Program-made: the position numbers and the translations under genes | Part shown: positions 1-9,799 of the stretch, piece after piece | Layout of the letters: every line of letters starts with the position of its first letter | How positions within the stretch are numbered: position 1 is the first letter of the stretch | The notes under the pieces: model-generated | What the model was told of the DNA's origin: nothing | Database searches by the model: none | Seen by the model: only the letters and a program-made list of their open reading frames with translations | Source of the DNA: Opitutia bacterium | Lineage (GTDB): Bacteria > Verrucomicrobiota > Verrucomicrobiia > Opitutales > Coraliomargaritaceae | DNA length: 64,000 nucleotides | Direction of reading: 5' to 3' | NCBI GenBank assembly: GCA_029252625.1 | Contig: JAQXBA010000030.1 | Coordinates: 1 to 64,000, forward strand

Positions 1-815
1 CGTCGATAACTAGCGACCCAAGCCAGCGGCCATGCCAGCCCCCCATGTCGCTGCAGAAAATACGCCCAGTCCTGCATCGGTAAGCCTTTTGGTGAATTCA
101 CTGCACGCCATCGAGCCGAGATCGATGCTTGATCAAACCACGATGTGCCTGCTGGATTTCTGGCACAGAGGCCATGCCAGCCGCTCGCAACCGAAACAGA
201 CACACCCACCTGACTAGCCCGCAGGGCATAATCGTAATCGCCCATCGCGTGAGCAAAGAACTCATCCATGTCACCGACAGAGTCGGCAGCCGCAGCAGAA
301 ATCAGCACGATATTCCCATTCATCGCATGGCACTGCTGCAACGCTGGTCCTGGCTGTAAAAGTCTAAATTTGCCTGGATGCCATGTGGAATCCGAACACA
401 GGCCACCGTAAGTTAATTCCCCAGTATCCGGGTCGCGAGTCGAACCGACAAGAATGCTGCCCTTGGGTTCCTGTACCGTACTAGCCTCCTGCACTAGCCG
501 ATTTAATGAGTCTCTCTCCAGGAGCGTATCATCGTTGAGCCACAGGTAATAATCCGCCCCCAACGAGCGCGCGACCTGATAGGCGGCGGCCATCCCTCGA
601 TTCCAGTATAATGAACCGTCGCCGCTCAACACTGTCACTTGTCGAAACTCCGCTTGCACCGCTGCGCTGGTTCCATCTGTGCTGCCGTCATCCATCAAAA
701 CCGCAGTTAAATCCAGGCCCTGCCCCTGACTGAAAAAACTCCGCAAGGCCTCAACGGTTTGCTCGCGACGATTGAACGCGGTGAGTACCGCACAGATTTT
801 GACTGGTGGGCTCAT
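1..815 (-). CDS. Family 2 glycosyltransferase, C-terminus beyond window
   Basis: A reading frame opens with ATG at 815 and runs without a stop to the left edge, so the gene is cut by the window. The start of the protein reads [20 protein letters not shown], the usual first strand of a GT-A fold, followed by MDDGSTDGT and later [10 protein letters not shown], which fit the nucleotide-sugar and metal-binding (DXD-like) motifs of GT2 enzymes. It probably adds a sugar from a nucleotide donor to a lipid-linked repeat unit at the cytoplasmic face of the inner membrane. Its ATG overlaps the TGA of the polymerase gene upstream (ATGA, 812-815), so the two are translationally coupled in the exopolysaccharide operon. 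The exact sugar cannot be told. Confidence 0.85.
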   Translation of the reverse strand, partial: MSPPVKICAVLTAFNRREQTVEALRSFFSQGQGLDLTAVLMDDGSTDGTSAAVQAEFRQVTVLSGDGSLYWNRGMAAAYQVARSLGADYYLWLNDDTLLERDSLNRLVQEASTVQEPKGSILVGSTRDPDTGELTYGGLCSDSTWHPGKFRLLQPGPALQQCHAMNGNIVLISAAAADSVGDMDEFFAHAMGDYDYALRASQVGVSVSVASGWHGLCARNPAGTSWFDQASISARWRAVNSPKGLPMQDWAYFLQRHGGLAWPLAWVASYR

Positions 816-2131
816 CTGTTGGCGTGCCCTGTTTTGGAATGCCGCAACCAGCCGATCGCCGAGCCGAGGAAAATAGCTTGTATATAATCGGAGCCATACA
901 CCATATAATAGACCAGCTGCGAAGCGACTAGCACCGCCATACATAGTAAAAATGGCCGCGCCGCCGCATCCCGTTTAGCGCGCTGTAACAGTCCGCGCAG
1001 TAGCAGTCCGTGCAGCCCGACAAACGCCAATAAGCCGAGCGCCCCACCCCGCAACAGGGTTTGCACGTAGAAATTGTGCGGCGACTCGCTACGTACTTGC
1101 TTCATACCATCACTGGTCAGCATGATACGATCATATCCAGTACCAAACGGATTACCAATTAACCGCTCGCGCGCTGAATCCATCTGCTCGCCGGTCAACA
1201 AGGTGGTCCAACCTTGGACGCGCCACGAAAACGTCGTGCCGCTACCATCGGCACCACTGGGGTTGAGTGCGCTCGAGGCAGCGTCGTTATACGAATCCGC
1301 CAACGACTCCAGTAGTGTGGCACCAAATACAAGTGCGCACAATCCGCCACAGACCACTGTGCCGATTACTCCCCACTGGATCAGCGCAGTCCGTAAAGAG
1401 GGCAAAAGCCATAACACCAGAGCCAATGCAATGATCGCCACGATCCAGACGCTGCGATGCTGAAGGACGATCACCAGTGGCAGCAGAGCGACCACCAGCG
1501 GAATCAGCCAGAGGCGCAATTGCTCACGCTGATGCATGAAGATAGCAATCAACAGCGCTTGCAGTATCAGCAGCGCGAGGGATGAACCGATCGGACGATT
1601 CTCACGTGAAAACCCTCCCTCCCAAAGACCGAAGATCGCGACAATCGAGAGGCAAAATGCCGCGAATAGAACCAGTTTTTCGAGCTTCATCCAGACCCTC
1701 TCAATATCGAGCGATGCCACGTATAGCGCGATGCAGATGATATAGAAGTAGCCCCTGAATTCATTGGTCGCGGCCTGCAGACCGAATGCGCGGAGTCCGA
1801 GGATATAATTCAATCCTAGAATACCCGACCACAGCAACAGCAGCAACAGCAGGACATCGTGCCGTCCGCACCCATCGCGCAAGCGCGCAAAAAAGAATGG
1901 AAAAGACAGGCAGAGTAGCAGCGGGCCGATCAGGTCGATTATGTTGATGTTGATTCCACCCCAGTCATAACTAATCGGTTGACCATTATTATAAAAGCTG
2001 GTCGCCACGAAAATTAGTACCAGCGGGCATAACGACAGTAGAGGCCTGCTTTCGAGCAGCCGAATCGCGGGGATGATTAGCAACATCCCCAATCCCAGCA
2101 AGATGCACATTATAATTAGATTTATTACCAT
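812..2131 (-). CDS. O-antigen ligase/Wzy-type polymerase family membrane protein
   Basis: This 439-residue protein is almost entirely hydrophobic, with about ten to twelve predicted membrane spans, and a large polar loop near residues 260-340. The loop is followed by [20 protein letters not shown], which fits the conserved His-Asn region of the Wzy_C / O-antigen ligase family. Such proteins either polymerise lipid-linked repeat units in the periplasm or ligate polymer to a lipid acceptor; sequence alone does not separate the two. In this cluster, with a Wzx flippase and a Wzc-like copolymerase, a polymerase role is the better inference. It overlaps the downstream GT2 gene by ATGA and follows the GT4 gene by 12 bases. 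Confidence 0.8.
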   Translation of the reverse strand: MVINLIIMCILLGLGMLLIIPAIRLLESRPLLSLCPLVLIFVATSFYNNGQPISYDWGGININIIDLIGPLLLCLSFPFFFARLRDGCGRHDVLLLLLLLWSGILGLNYILGLRAFGLQAATNEFRGYFYIICIALYVASLDIERVWMKLEKLVLFAAFCLSIVAIFGLWEGGFSRENRPIGSSLALLILQALLIAIFMHQREQLRLWLIPLVVALLPLVIVLQHRSVWIVAIIALALVLWLLPSLRTALIQWGVIGTVVCGGLCALVFGATLLESLADSYNDAASSALNPSGADGSGTTFSWRVQGWTTLLTGEQMDSARERLIGNPFGTGYDRIMLTSDGMKQVRSESPHNFYVQTLLRGGALGLLAFVGLHGLLLRGLLQRAKRDAAARPFLLCMAVLVASQLVYYMVYGSDYIQAIFLGSAIGWLRHSKTGHANR

Positions 2132-2143
2132 CCTGTTATGCTT

Positions 2144-3382
2144 CTAAAGATCTTTCGCAACGTCGCATATTCCAGTAGAACCTTTATTTGTGAATCGATG
2201 CCCCGTAGCAATGCGCACACCTTTTCGAGATAATATTTTCTCGTATAAATCGAGGTATCTGCCTGCGATCACTGACATTTCAAACTGATCTCGGGCAAAT
2301 GTATAGCCCGCGTCTGAATAGCGCTGCCAATCGGATTCGTCGCTGAGTATATAGTTTATCCCGGCAGCAATGGAATCGACTTCAGCCACATCGACCAGCA
2401 AGCCCGCCCGCCCCTCGTTGAGCACCCATGGCACCGCCCCACTATGCTCACCACCAATCACTGGTACCCCCTTCGCCATCGCCTCGATCAGAACCATACC
2501 GAACGATTCCTCATAGGAGGGGTGCACCAACAAGCTGGCATGGCGCAGGTGGATTTGGGCTTCCGCGTAGGCCATGTCGCCGAGAAAATCGACGCCTGCA
2601 TCGAGTTGATGCTCAAGCGCCCATCGATGACCTTCACCGCCGACTTCCGAGCCGTAACCGATCAGCTTGAGGCGTAATGTGGACTGCGCCACTCGGACTT
2701 GGTTAAACGCCTGCAATAGTGCTGGCAAATTTTTCCGCTTAAAGAAGCCGCGATTAATCGCCACGATTGTTCTCGGTTCGCTCGGCGCTTTCCACTTGGC
2801 AAGCCGCTGGAACGATTCACTAGGAATTCCATTGGGAATGAGTTCAGCAGAATTAAAGGTCCAACGCTCAATCAACTGTTTAACGTAGGGTGAATTGACG
2901 CTAAAGTGTTTTCCCTTGCAGTAGACTACTAACGCCATCGAACAACGAATCAGCCGATAGGCATCAGGCATTTGCCACAGAATCGACGGAGCCCAATCAC
3001 GCACGCTAATTAGGGCATCCTTGTCGATACGCAATGCCGCCAGCGCAAACTCATAGGTCCAATGCGCGTTGAGTATATCGCAGGGCTCACTTTCCAACGC
3101 CGACACGAGGTCCGCCCGCTCCGTTTTAAAAAAGTCCCGCGCGCGATGCTTGTGGCGATAACAGCCAAGGCGGATCTTCAATGCGCCGAAATCCCATGTC
3201 GCAGGCTCACTGATTTGATTACTCAAGCCGAACACCACCACTTCGTGCCCTGCCGCTAGCAAAGCACAGACCAACATCGAGTTCATTGGAATGCTATATG
3301 CCGCAGGTAAGGCGTCTTTATCTAAGTTCAGCGTTTCGGCGAGCAATACGGTATCAATCGGGCCTACAAATCCTATTTTCAT
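2144..3382 (-). CDS. Family 4 glycosyltransferase (GT-B)
   Basis: The 412-residue protein has the two-domain GT-B layout. The N-terminal domain begins MKIGFVGPIDTVLLAE, and the C-terminal donor-binding domain contains NRGFFKRKNLPALLQAF, then LVHPSYEESFGMVLIEAMA and GVPVIGGEHSGAVPWVL. The last two are the E-x7-E and glycine-rich donor-binding motifs of GT4 retaining transferases. It is expected to add one sugar during assembly of the exopolysaccharide repeat unit on the cytoplasmic face of the membrane. The gene sits between the flippase and polymerase genes with short gaps, so it belongs to the same transcription unit. The donor and linkage are not readable from sequence. Confidence 0.87.
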   Translation of the reverse strand: MKIGFVGPIDTVLLAETLNLDKDALPAAYSIPMNSMLVCALLAAGHEVVVFGLSNQISEPATWDFGALKIRLGCYRHKHRARDFFKTERADLVSALESEPCDILNAHWTYEFALAALRIDKDALISVRDWAPSILWQMPDAYRLIRCSMALVVYCKGKHFSVNSPYVKQLIERWTFNSAELIPNGIPSESFQRLAKWKAPSEPRTIVAINRGFFKRKNLPALLQAFNQVRVAQSTLRLKLIGYGSEVGGEGHRWALEHQLDAGVDFLGDMAYAEAQIHLRHASLLVHPSYEESFGMVLIEAMAKGVPVIGGEHSGAVPWVLNEGRAGLLVDVAEVDSIAAGINYILSDESDWQRYSDAGYTFARDQFEMSVIAGRYLDLYEKILSRKGVRIATGHRFTNKGSTGICDVAKDL

Positions 3383-3406
3383 TTTAAATATTCTCGTGCA
3401 CTGCGG

Positions 3407-4969
3407 TTAGCGAGTTGTTTGCACTGCCTTGGGCAGCAAAGGGATTCGGCCGATTGCCTTGACGACCTGCGCTTTGCAGCCTGGTAGGAAAAATAGCACC
3501 AGCAAGCCGAACGGGATACCCGCACAGGCGCTGTAGAGCAGAAAACGGGGCCAGCTATCGACTACAAACAAAGTGGCCGCCAGATAGATCGGCCAAAGTA
3601 ACAGTGCCAACGGCAGCCATTGCCACAGCAACGGACTCAGTGCCTGAGCGATCAAAGCGTCCTTACGCTGAAAAATATTGATATAACGAAACTGCGCCAG
3701 CAAACCGGCGATAATGATCGCCAAGGGCACCCCAAGCAGACCAACGGCGTAAATCCCCCAAACGATCAAGCCGATGCGGACTGTCTGTTCAAAAAACTGG
3801 GTGAATTCGACCGCGCGAATTTCTCCCACCGAAATACCCAGGCCGACAAACAGACTGTTACGAACTTGAATAAATGATGCCAATGCGGCGAGACAGGTAA
3901 ACAGTTGCCCGACAAACTGCGTCTCCGATATCCAAATCGCGATGAAGCCATGATTCAACAAGGCATACAACGACACGCCCACTCCCGCTCCGACGAAATA
4001 GCCACGGGATAATTGCGCCAAAGTCTGACATCGGCGTTCGTTGCCCACTGTAGGATCACTAAAATAATGACTACACGCACCATAGAGCGCCGCCAGCGCA
4101 TGGTTTATAAAGTTCTGCAGTAGTCCTAGCACACGCATCGTTACGGTGAAGGCGACAGTCGCCTCGGGGCCAATCGCACGTGTGATCAAAACGGCCGGTA
4201 GATTTTGTGCGAATTGGCCGCTCGCTTTGGCCGCCAAGATAGCGGGAATCATCGACATATAATCCTTAAAAATGGCGATCGACCAGCGATTGCGCTGGCC
4301 GAGCGAGCGTAGAATCAATAGCGTATGCAATAAGTTGATCACGAATGGCACGAGCGTGCGCAACAGTACACCCACCACCAAGGCCCAGAGGCCCAGCTCA
4401 TATCGCACCAGCGCCAATAGGATGCCAAGTAAACTGACCAAGTCGCCTAAAGTCTGCGCGAAAACTGGAATATGATTCCGCTGCAGGGCAGACGCGAAAT
4501 TGCGCATAAAGTCATTGGCCAGATGAACCATCGTCGCAATCGAAGTCGCATAAAAGCAGTGGATAATAATTTGCTGAAACGCTGGATCAATTTGCAACCA
4601 TTCTGGAATGATTGATCCAACCGCGATCACAGCGATCAAAAATAACGATAGTACCCCAGCCATGACTACCGCACCATGCCAGAAATACAGTGTTACTGAG
4701 CCGAGTTCTTTGCGCCCAAAAGCAGCTGCGCAGCGCTGAAGCGTGACAACCGAAACGCCCACATCGACCATTGCAATCAATGCTAAGACACCACCGGTAG
4801 CTAACCAAAAACCATATAGTCGATCGCCCAAGTAGTGCAAATAAAGAGGGATCATCAGCAAGCCCTGAACAATATGAATCAGATTGCTCAACCAGCCGCC
4901 AGCGATATGCCAGATAACTGCTTTTTTGCGTTCGGCGCGTTGGCTAAAGTCGATTTCTTTCATACTCAC
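3407..4969 (-). CDS. Wzx-like lipid-linked oligosaccharide flippase (MOP superfamily)
   Basis: The protein is 520 residues long with twelve or more predicted membrane helices and no catalytic motifs. Its N-terminus (HIAGGWLSNLIHIVQGLLMI followed by PLYLHYLGDRLYGFW) matches the start of the polysaccharide biosynthesis/MATE-like export family. The role is to flip undecaprenyl-linked repeat units from the cytoplasmic to the periplasmic leaflet for Wzy polymerisation. ATG codons at 4969 and 4963 are both usable. It is the first gene after an unusual 335-bp gap within an otherwise tightly packed cluster and may therefore head a separate transcript with the GT4, Wzy and GT2 genes. Confidence 0.85.
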   Translation of the reverse strand: MSMKEIDFSQRAERKKAVIWHIAGGWLSNLIHIVQGLLMIPLYLHYLGDRLYGFWLATGGVLALIAMVDVGVSVVTLQRCAAAFGRKELGSVTLYFWHGAVVMAGVLSLFLIAVIAVGSIIPEWLQIDPAFQQIIIHCFYATSIATMVHLANDFMRNFASALQRNHIPVFAQTLGDLVSLLGILLALVRYELGLWALVVGVLLRTLVPFVINLLHTLLILRSLGQRNRWSIAIFKDYMSMIPAILAAKASGQFAQNLPAVLITRAIGPEATVAFTVTMRVLGLLQNFINHALAALYGACSHYFSDPTVGNERRCQTLAQLSRGYFVGAGVGVSLYALLNHGFIAIWISETQFVGQLFTCLAALASFIQVRNSLFVGLGISVGEIRAVEFTQFFEQTVRIGLIVWGIYAVGLLGVPLAIIIAGLLAQFRYINIFQRKDALIAQALSPLLWQWLPLALLLWPIYLAATLFVVDSWPRFLLYSACAGIPFGLLVLFFLPGCKAQVVKAIGRIPLLPKAVQTTR

Positions 4970-5304
4970 TCTGAACTTTTAAACACAGGCAGACTCATAG
5001 CTTCCGCCCTTGGTCGATCACCTCAAAACTAAAGGCGAAACCATCTAAACATCTAAAACCGTAAGGTTTGATTAAACTAAAAAGGTCTAACTTCCCCTAA
5101 ATAAAGACCTCGCTGCCAGATCACTGACAGGATGCGAACCAATCGTTGATGGGGAATTCGTTGTACACAAAACGAGTCATTGATCACACAGTCACATTAT
5201 GCCGGCATCGAGGCATACCGGAACGCGGTAGTATCCAGTACAGCATAGGCGCAGGTGGCCGTGCGCCATCAGCGAGAGCCAGACAAGCATCAACGCTGGC
5301 GGCT
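4970..5304. other. 335-bp gap inside the EPS cluster
   Basis: The bases between the stop of the Wzc-like gene and the start of the flippase gene hold no convincing gene. Small frames on both strands have no recognisable features. A weak hairpin with five paired bases (AAACC-TTAC-GGTTT, about 5058-5071) lies in the middle. The remaining gaps in this cluster are at most about 26 bases, so this stretch is the most likely place for an internal promoter or a partial terminator. I see no clear promoter elements. Confidence 0.4.
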
Positions 5305-7536
5305 TTATTGGTCGTAATACTCATTATATTTTTTCCTATTTCGCTCGTAACCGTAGCCGTAGTAACTGCTGGCTTGGTTGCCATAACCGACCGCGGCCGT
5401 GACATCTCTAATGCCGTTGAAAACAACCCCGAGCACTGAGATATTTAAGTTATCCATTAAACCAATCGAGTAGCGCGCCTTGGCTCTCGACACCTTAAAT
5501 TGCCGGGCAACAAAGATGCAGCTATCGGCATAATCTGCGACTAAAGTCGCATCTGCGAACAGCCCGACTGGCGCAGTGTCGAAGATGACCACATCGTAAT
5601 CTTTTTTTAAGCGCTCAAAAAGGTCGGCAGTCTTCGAATCGCCGAGGATCTCGGTTGGTGTATCACTCGATTCACCTGCAGTGAGCAGCGCCAGGTTCTC
5701 ATGAATCGACACGATCCCCAGTGACTCACTTTCGTGCGAGGCCTCAGCGCTGCGATCGGATTGCAACGAAGTATACCATGCAGTTAATCCATGCTCATTC
5801 TCTGCCCCAAAGGCCTTGTGTAATGATGGCCGACGCAAATCACAATCGACCAAAAGAACTCGATAGTTATGCGTCGCAAAAGCAGCCGCAAGATTGCACG
5901 AAACAAACGACTTGCCCTCTCCTGGTAATGAACTGGTCACCACCAGCGAAAGCGGTCCCGCGCTTAAATCGGTCTTCATCCGCAGGCTGCTGTAAATCGA
6001 ACGAAAGGGCTCCAACAAGTCGATGTCTTTTCGAAAAACCGCATGCGCCATCTCATCGAGGCTCTTGCGCGGGAAGTGGCGTACATCACCTAGTAATGGC
6101 TTGTTAGAGTAAGACTCAACGTCAGCAAAACTACTCAATCGACCATCGACCAACTCAACTCCAAGTGGGACTGCGACAAAACACACACTAGCGAGGCAGC
6201 ACATAACCAACGCTATCTTCTGGTGGTCAGGCCACGCCGGATTAGAGGGCATAATTGCAACATCGAGCACCCGCACCGTATTTAGATCCATGCGCTCCGC
6301 GATGGTGGTATCACTATAACGAGTCGAAAGTGCATCATAGGTCAGGCGTAAACGCTCCACTTGGCGATCCAGCATACGATACTCGATCAGATCGAGTTCG
6401 ACCTGTAAGGCCTCCTGTTTGGTTTCCGACAAACTGGTTTCTAAATCTTTCAGCTCAGCCACAACTGTATGATACTCGACCGAAACTTCCTGACGGGCCT
6501 GTTCAATCGCTTGATTGAGGGCCTCTTTTACCGATGCCTGCGAGGCCAGATTCTGCACCATTAGTGGATGACGTTTTAAATAGGTCTCGCTCATCACTTG
6601 AGACTCCCGACGCAGTTCCTGTAACTGCGCATAGATCTCTTTGACATCATCGCGGCCCCCGACAAAAGGGATTTTCATCAACTCGGCCAATTCATGCTCG
6701 GCAAGTCGAATCTGCGCCAAGCGACTCTCAACCCCGGCTAAACGGACACGCGCATTAGTAACCGCTTCACTCCACTGCGTCAAATTCTGCGAAACGATAC
6801 TCTCCCCTCGCGCTGCAGTCACCAAGTTCTTCTCGTCGCGGTATTCCTGCAGAGTCATCTCTCGCTCAACCAAATCGAGGCGCAGTTCTTCGACCTCTTG
6901 ACCTAAGAAAGAAACCGCCTCACCGGTCGATTTGGACCGTACCTCCGCTTTGTACGAAATATACTGATCGACATACTGGTTTGCCACCGCTTGGGCCACC
7001 TCGGGATCCGAATGGGTAATAATAATCTGAATCGCCTGGGATGCCTCCTCCCAATTAACTTCAAGCGCCTGTTTAAGCAACAGCGTGACGGCATCTGGTA
7101 ATTCCTCACTCGAATCTAACTCCTCTAGCGGACCGATGTAGCCTTCAACAAATCGGTCATGCATCTGTGGATCCAGTGAAGTTAAGACCGTATCTGCCAA
7201 CGCCCTGCTTTGTAAGCGCTGGATATGCGTGTTCATAATCGAAGCTAGCATACTATTATTCTGCACGTTGGTATTCAGCACTTCTTTGACATCGATAATA
7301 TTTTCGGTCGCGAGCTCGATAACGAGTGATGATTCTGCTCGATACTGCCGTGGCTGCATCAGCAAAAACGCACCCACTGCAACTGCCACAATCAATCCGC
7401 AAACCGCGCCAAACAGCCAGTGGCGACGAACAATTTGAAATATATCCAGCAAACTAATCAACGAATCACTGCCACCGCGACTGCCCCCCGCGCCCTGACT
7501 GCGCTGCGATTTAAAATTATGTTTCATATAGCTCAT
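5305..7536 (-). CDS. Wzc-like polysaccharide copolymerase and BY-kinase
   Basis: The 743-residue protein joins a Wzz-type copolymerase to a bacterial tyrosine autokinase. A first membrane span (about residues 35-55) is followed by a long periplasmic coiled-coil region, a proline-rich segment before a second span near residues 420-450, then the kinase. The kinase shows Walker A SSLPGEGKSFVS (about 535-546), Walker A' VLLVDCDLRR (about 560) and Walker B DVVIFDTAP (about 648). The tail carries eight tyrosines within 30 residues, the usual autophosphorylation cluster. It should control polymerisation and export together with the OPX protein encoded 25 bases upstream. The start at 7536 was chosen because a longer frame reading into the upstream gene adds residues unlike the family. 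Confidence 0.92.
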   Translation of the reverse strand: MSYMKHNFKSQRSQGAGGSRGGSDSLISLLDIFQIVRRHWLFGAVCGLIVAVAVGAFLLMQPRQYRAESSLVIELATENIIDVKEVLNTNVQNNSMLASIMNTHIQRLQSRALADTVLTSLDPQMHDRFVEGYIGPLEELDSSEELPDAVTLLLKQALEVNWEEASQAIQIIITHSDPEVAQAVANQYVDQYISYKAEVRSKSTGEAVSFLGQEVEELRLDLVEREMTLQEYRDEKNLVTAARGESIVSQNLTQWSEAVTNARVRLAGVESRLAQIRLAEHELAELMKIPFVGGRDDVKEIYAQLQELRRESQVMSETYLKRHPLMVQNLASQASVKEALNQAIEQARQEVSVEYHTVVAELKDLETSLSETKQEALQVELDLIEYRMLDRQVERLRLTYDALSTRYSDTTIAERMDLNTVRVLDVAIMPSNPAWPDHQKIALVMCCLASVCFVAVPLGVELVDGRLSSFADVESYSNKPLLGDVRHFPRKSLDEMAHAVFRKDIDLLEPFRSIYSSLRMKTDLSAGPLSLVVTSSLPGEGKSFVSCNLAAAFATHNYRVLLVDCDLRRPSLHKAFGAENEHGLTAWYTSLQSDRSAEASHESESLGIVSIHENLALLTAGESSDTPTEILGDSKTADLFERLKKDYDVVIFDTAPVGLFADATLVADYADSCIFVARQFKVSRAKARYSIGLMDNLNISVLGVVFNGIRDVTAAVGYGNQASSYYGYGYERNRKKYNEYYDQ

Positions 7537-7561
7537 GTTTATTATGTGGTGAAATATGAGA

Positions 7562-8230
7562 TTAAAAGACCCGTTTTGGCACAAACACGATATCGTCAGG
7601 ATGGACCACAATCGAAACAATTTGACCCGCCTCGATTGAATCGAGCAACTTGCCCGCATTCACGATATCGATCTGCTGCGTCGAAGTACCACGTGGGGCA
7701 CGGGTCACACGCACCTGAGTCAATTTGGCAGTCCCGGTAAACCCACCCGCACCGGCAACCGCAACCAATAGGGGCACACCGTTTTGACCTGGCGGAATGG
7801 CAATCGCCCCAGGCTGCTCGACTTGCCCTAAGATCGTAACCATTTTAGGCGCAAATTCCTGAATGCTAATACTCACCACGGGCTTGCGCAGATACTGCTG
7901 CTGCACAAACACCTGCTCAATTAAATCCTCGGCCTCAGACACCGTCGAATTACCGACCAAAATTCCGCCTAACAACGGCATCGATAAGATCCCCTTATCA
8001 GAAATGCGCTGCTCGCAGGCTAAATCTTCTTGGCCGTAGACTGAGACCTTGACTAGATCAAACGGCGACAGTTTGTAAACCACTTCTGGCGCCTGATATA
8101 GCTTCTCCGTTGACCGGAAGTGTCGAGTCCGACTCGCGCCCCAAGATGCAACGATGGGTACGACGCACGTAAGGACCAGCACCGGCAACAACCAGCTCTT
8201 TAATTGAAATGTATAGAGGCTCTTGAGCAT
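7562..8230 (-). CDS. Short OPX (Wza-like) polysaccharide export protein
   Basis: The 222-residue protein has a hydrophobic N-terminal segment (about 12-30) with no lipobox that I can see. A polysaccharide export domain (about 50-122, starting YKLSPFDLVKVSVYGQEDL) and one SLBB domain (about 128-215, from KMVTILGQVEQPGAIAIPPG) follow. Wza of E. coli is about 380 residues long and ends in an amphipathic helix that lines the outer-membrane pore; that part is missing here. OPX proteins of this short type work with a separate beta-barrel, and the gene just upstream encodes one. The role is to link the Wzc-like copolymerase to the outer-membrane exit. Confidence 0.88.
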   Translation of the reverse strand: MLKSLYTFQLKSWLLPVLVLTCVVPIVASWGASRTRHFRSTEKLYQAPEVVYKLSPFDLVKVSVYGQEDLACEQRISDKGILSMPLLGGILVGNSTVSEAEDLIEQVFVQQQYLRKPVVSISIQEFAPKMVTILGQVEQPGAIAIPPGQNGVPLLVAVAGAGGFTGTAKLTQVRVTRAPRGTSTQQIDIVNAGKLLDSIEAGQIVSIVVHPDDIVFVPKRVF

Positions 8231-8254
8231 AGAATAAGTTACTGTACCATGGCG

Positions 8255-9454
8255 TTAGAATAAGTAAGAAATCGACAGGACAAAAGTGACGACTTCGTAA
8301 TTAGAGTCATCTTCATTCGAATCACGATCCGCATAGCGAAAGCCACCCTCTATCTCAAGTTGCTCCTCAATCAGTGTATAACCAGTACCGATTTCTACCG
8401 AGAATTGCTCATCATCTCGACCATCCGAATATTTCACATCCTCATAGCCAAGCCCGGCCGAAGCACGGATTTTTTCTGAGAACTGATGGCGTAGGCCCAG
8501 TTCGGCAAAAAACGTCTCGGTCGAGGTATCATCAATAGTGGTGTCGAAGCCATTGCCGATAGAGAAGTCAACAATCGTAAGATCAGACGCGACCCAACTC
8601 AGCGACGATTCCATGAAAAATTGAGTTTCGTCATCATACGCGTCATCATCGAATTGACGCTGTTGGCCACCAACACGGATCTCGGCAGTTATCGCCGAAG
8701 CTACTTGTCCGACCGTCGCGAGGTAGACTGCATGGTCGTTACTGTCTGCCTCAGGCTCTGCGCCATCGGCGCTGACATCGGTATCCGTATAACGATAGCC
8801 GAGACCATAACTGAGGTCTTCACTATAATCATAAAAGAACTCGACCGGCACCTCAATACGCTGCACATCATCATAGTCTGAAGTCTGCGATTGTTTATCT
8901 ATAAATTCAACACCACTGCGCAGGAAAGTCCGCTCGGACACATAATAGCGCCCCATTGCACTTAAATCGAGTTCATCGGTTTGCGTAATATCCTGCACCG
9001 AGTCGTTCGGGGCAGTGCGCTCATTATAGCCGCCCTGCAAACGGACATCGTAGCGCCGGTCTTCGACCGCGTCCCCATACGGAAAATCAATCGCGATATG
9101 ACTTTTAATGTCTTCCGCATCATTATCGTCGAAATCATCGAATCGAATCACATCGACGCCCGCATGAGCTTCCACTCGAAGAGTGCCTTGATCGAAGCGA
9201 TAGCGTAGACGTGGCAGCACCTGAAAAATGATATCATTCTCTTCAGCGCTATTGCGAAAGACATTAGACGAATGCGTCAGGCTAGTTTCGACATCCACAG
9301 CAACCGCGCCATAATTACCGAGCGCCATCTCAGCCTGCAACGGCTCAGCACTACTAAAAAAAACTGCTACTGCAAAAAACGAAGCGCACCATAAGGAGTG
9401 GCCTGGACCTCTGGTTGAAAAAAACCCGTTCACCTGCTTAGTTTGATCGATCAT
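8255..9454 (-). CDS. Outer-membrane beta-barrel protein, probable EPS porin
   Basis: The 399-residue protein has a signal-peptide-like start (hydrophobic stretch LWCASFFAVAVFFSS followed by AEPLQAEMA). It then has many alternating polar/hydrophobic segments ending in aromatic residues, such as DLSAMGRYYVSERTFLRSG and EDLSYGLGYRYTDTDV, and closes with the classic C-terminal barrel strand VTFVLSISYLF. The turns are rich in Asp and Glu. This fits the beta-barrel family often found with polysaccharide export genes (BBP2_2-like). It is the first gene of the minus-strand EPS operon, 24 bases ahead of the OPX gene. The inferred role is the outer-membrane pore for the polymer. A structural or adhesive role cannot be excluded. 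Confidence 0.75.
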   Translation of the reverse strand: MIDQTKQVNGFFSTRGPGHSLWCASFFAVAVFFSSAEPLQAEMALGNYGAVAVDVETSLTHSSNVFRNSAEENDIIFQVLPRLRYRFDQGTLRVEAHAGVDVIRFDDFDDNDAEDIKSHIAIDFPYGDAVEDRRYDVRLQGGYNERTAPNDSVQDITQTDELDLSAMGRYYVSERTFLRSGVEFIDKQSQTSDYDDVQRIEVPVEFFYDYSEDLSYGLGYRYTDTDVSADGAEPEADSNDHAVYLATVGQVASAITAEIRVGGQQRQFDDDAYDDETQFFMESSLSWVASDLTIVDFSIGNGFDTTIDDTSTETFFAELGLRHQFSEKIRASAGLGYEDVKYSDGRDDEQFSVEIGTGYTLIEEQLEIEGGFRYADRDSNEDDSNYEVVTFVLSISYLF

Positions 9455-9799
9455 ATTTATTTATTTAATTATGTGTATTGAACTGCGCTGATCGCAGCGG
9501 AATTAGACCTGAATGAAGTAAATTAATCAACTTAACGTTAGTTAATACTAAATTTAAATTAGGCAAGAAACTATTCAATACAAGATAAAAAAAGCAAATA
9601 TTCATCTTCGTTAAATTCTATTACTTTTGAGGACACGGGCGCGAATAGACACTGGCAAACAGGCTTCGATGATCTATCTTTACGATTCTTTGAACACTGC
9701 AGAAAGTACGTCGGAGTGCTCGAACCACAGAAAAACTCCCTACCCTCTGCTAAAACAACCTTTACCTCTGAAAAGGATTCTGGAAACGTGCTCTGGATT
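9455..9799. promoter_or_regulatory. AT-rich divergent promoter region, EPS operon / purD
   Basis: This 345-bp region separates the divergently read EPS operon and purD. The half nearest the EPS genes (9455-9620) is strongly AT-rich with runs of T and A (for example TATTTATTTATTTAATTATG) and repeated GTTAA/TTAAC steps near 9530-9545. It must hold both promoters, but I cannot assign a -35/-10 pair with confidence. No RNA gene or conserved small frame is apparent. Confidence 0.45.

Noticed and set aside
5146-5439. Small frames in the EPS-cluster gap as genes
   Set aside because: Composition and lack of motif or start signal, and overlap with the Wzc-like C-terminus, argue against coding.
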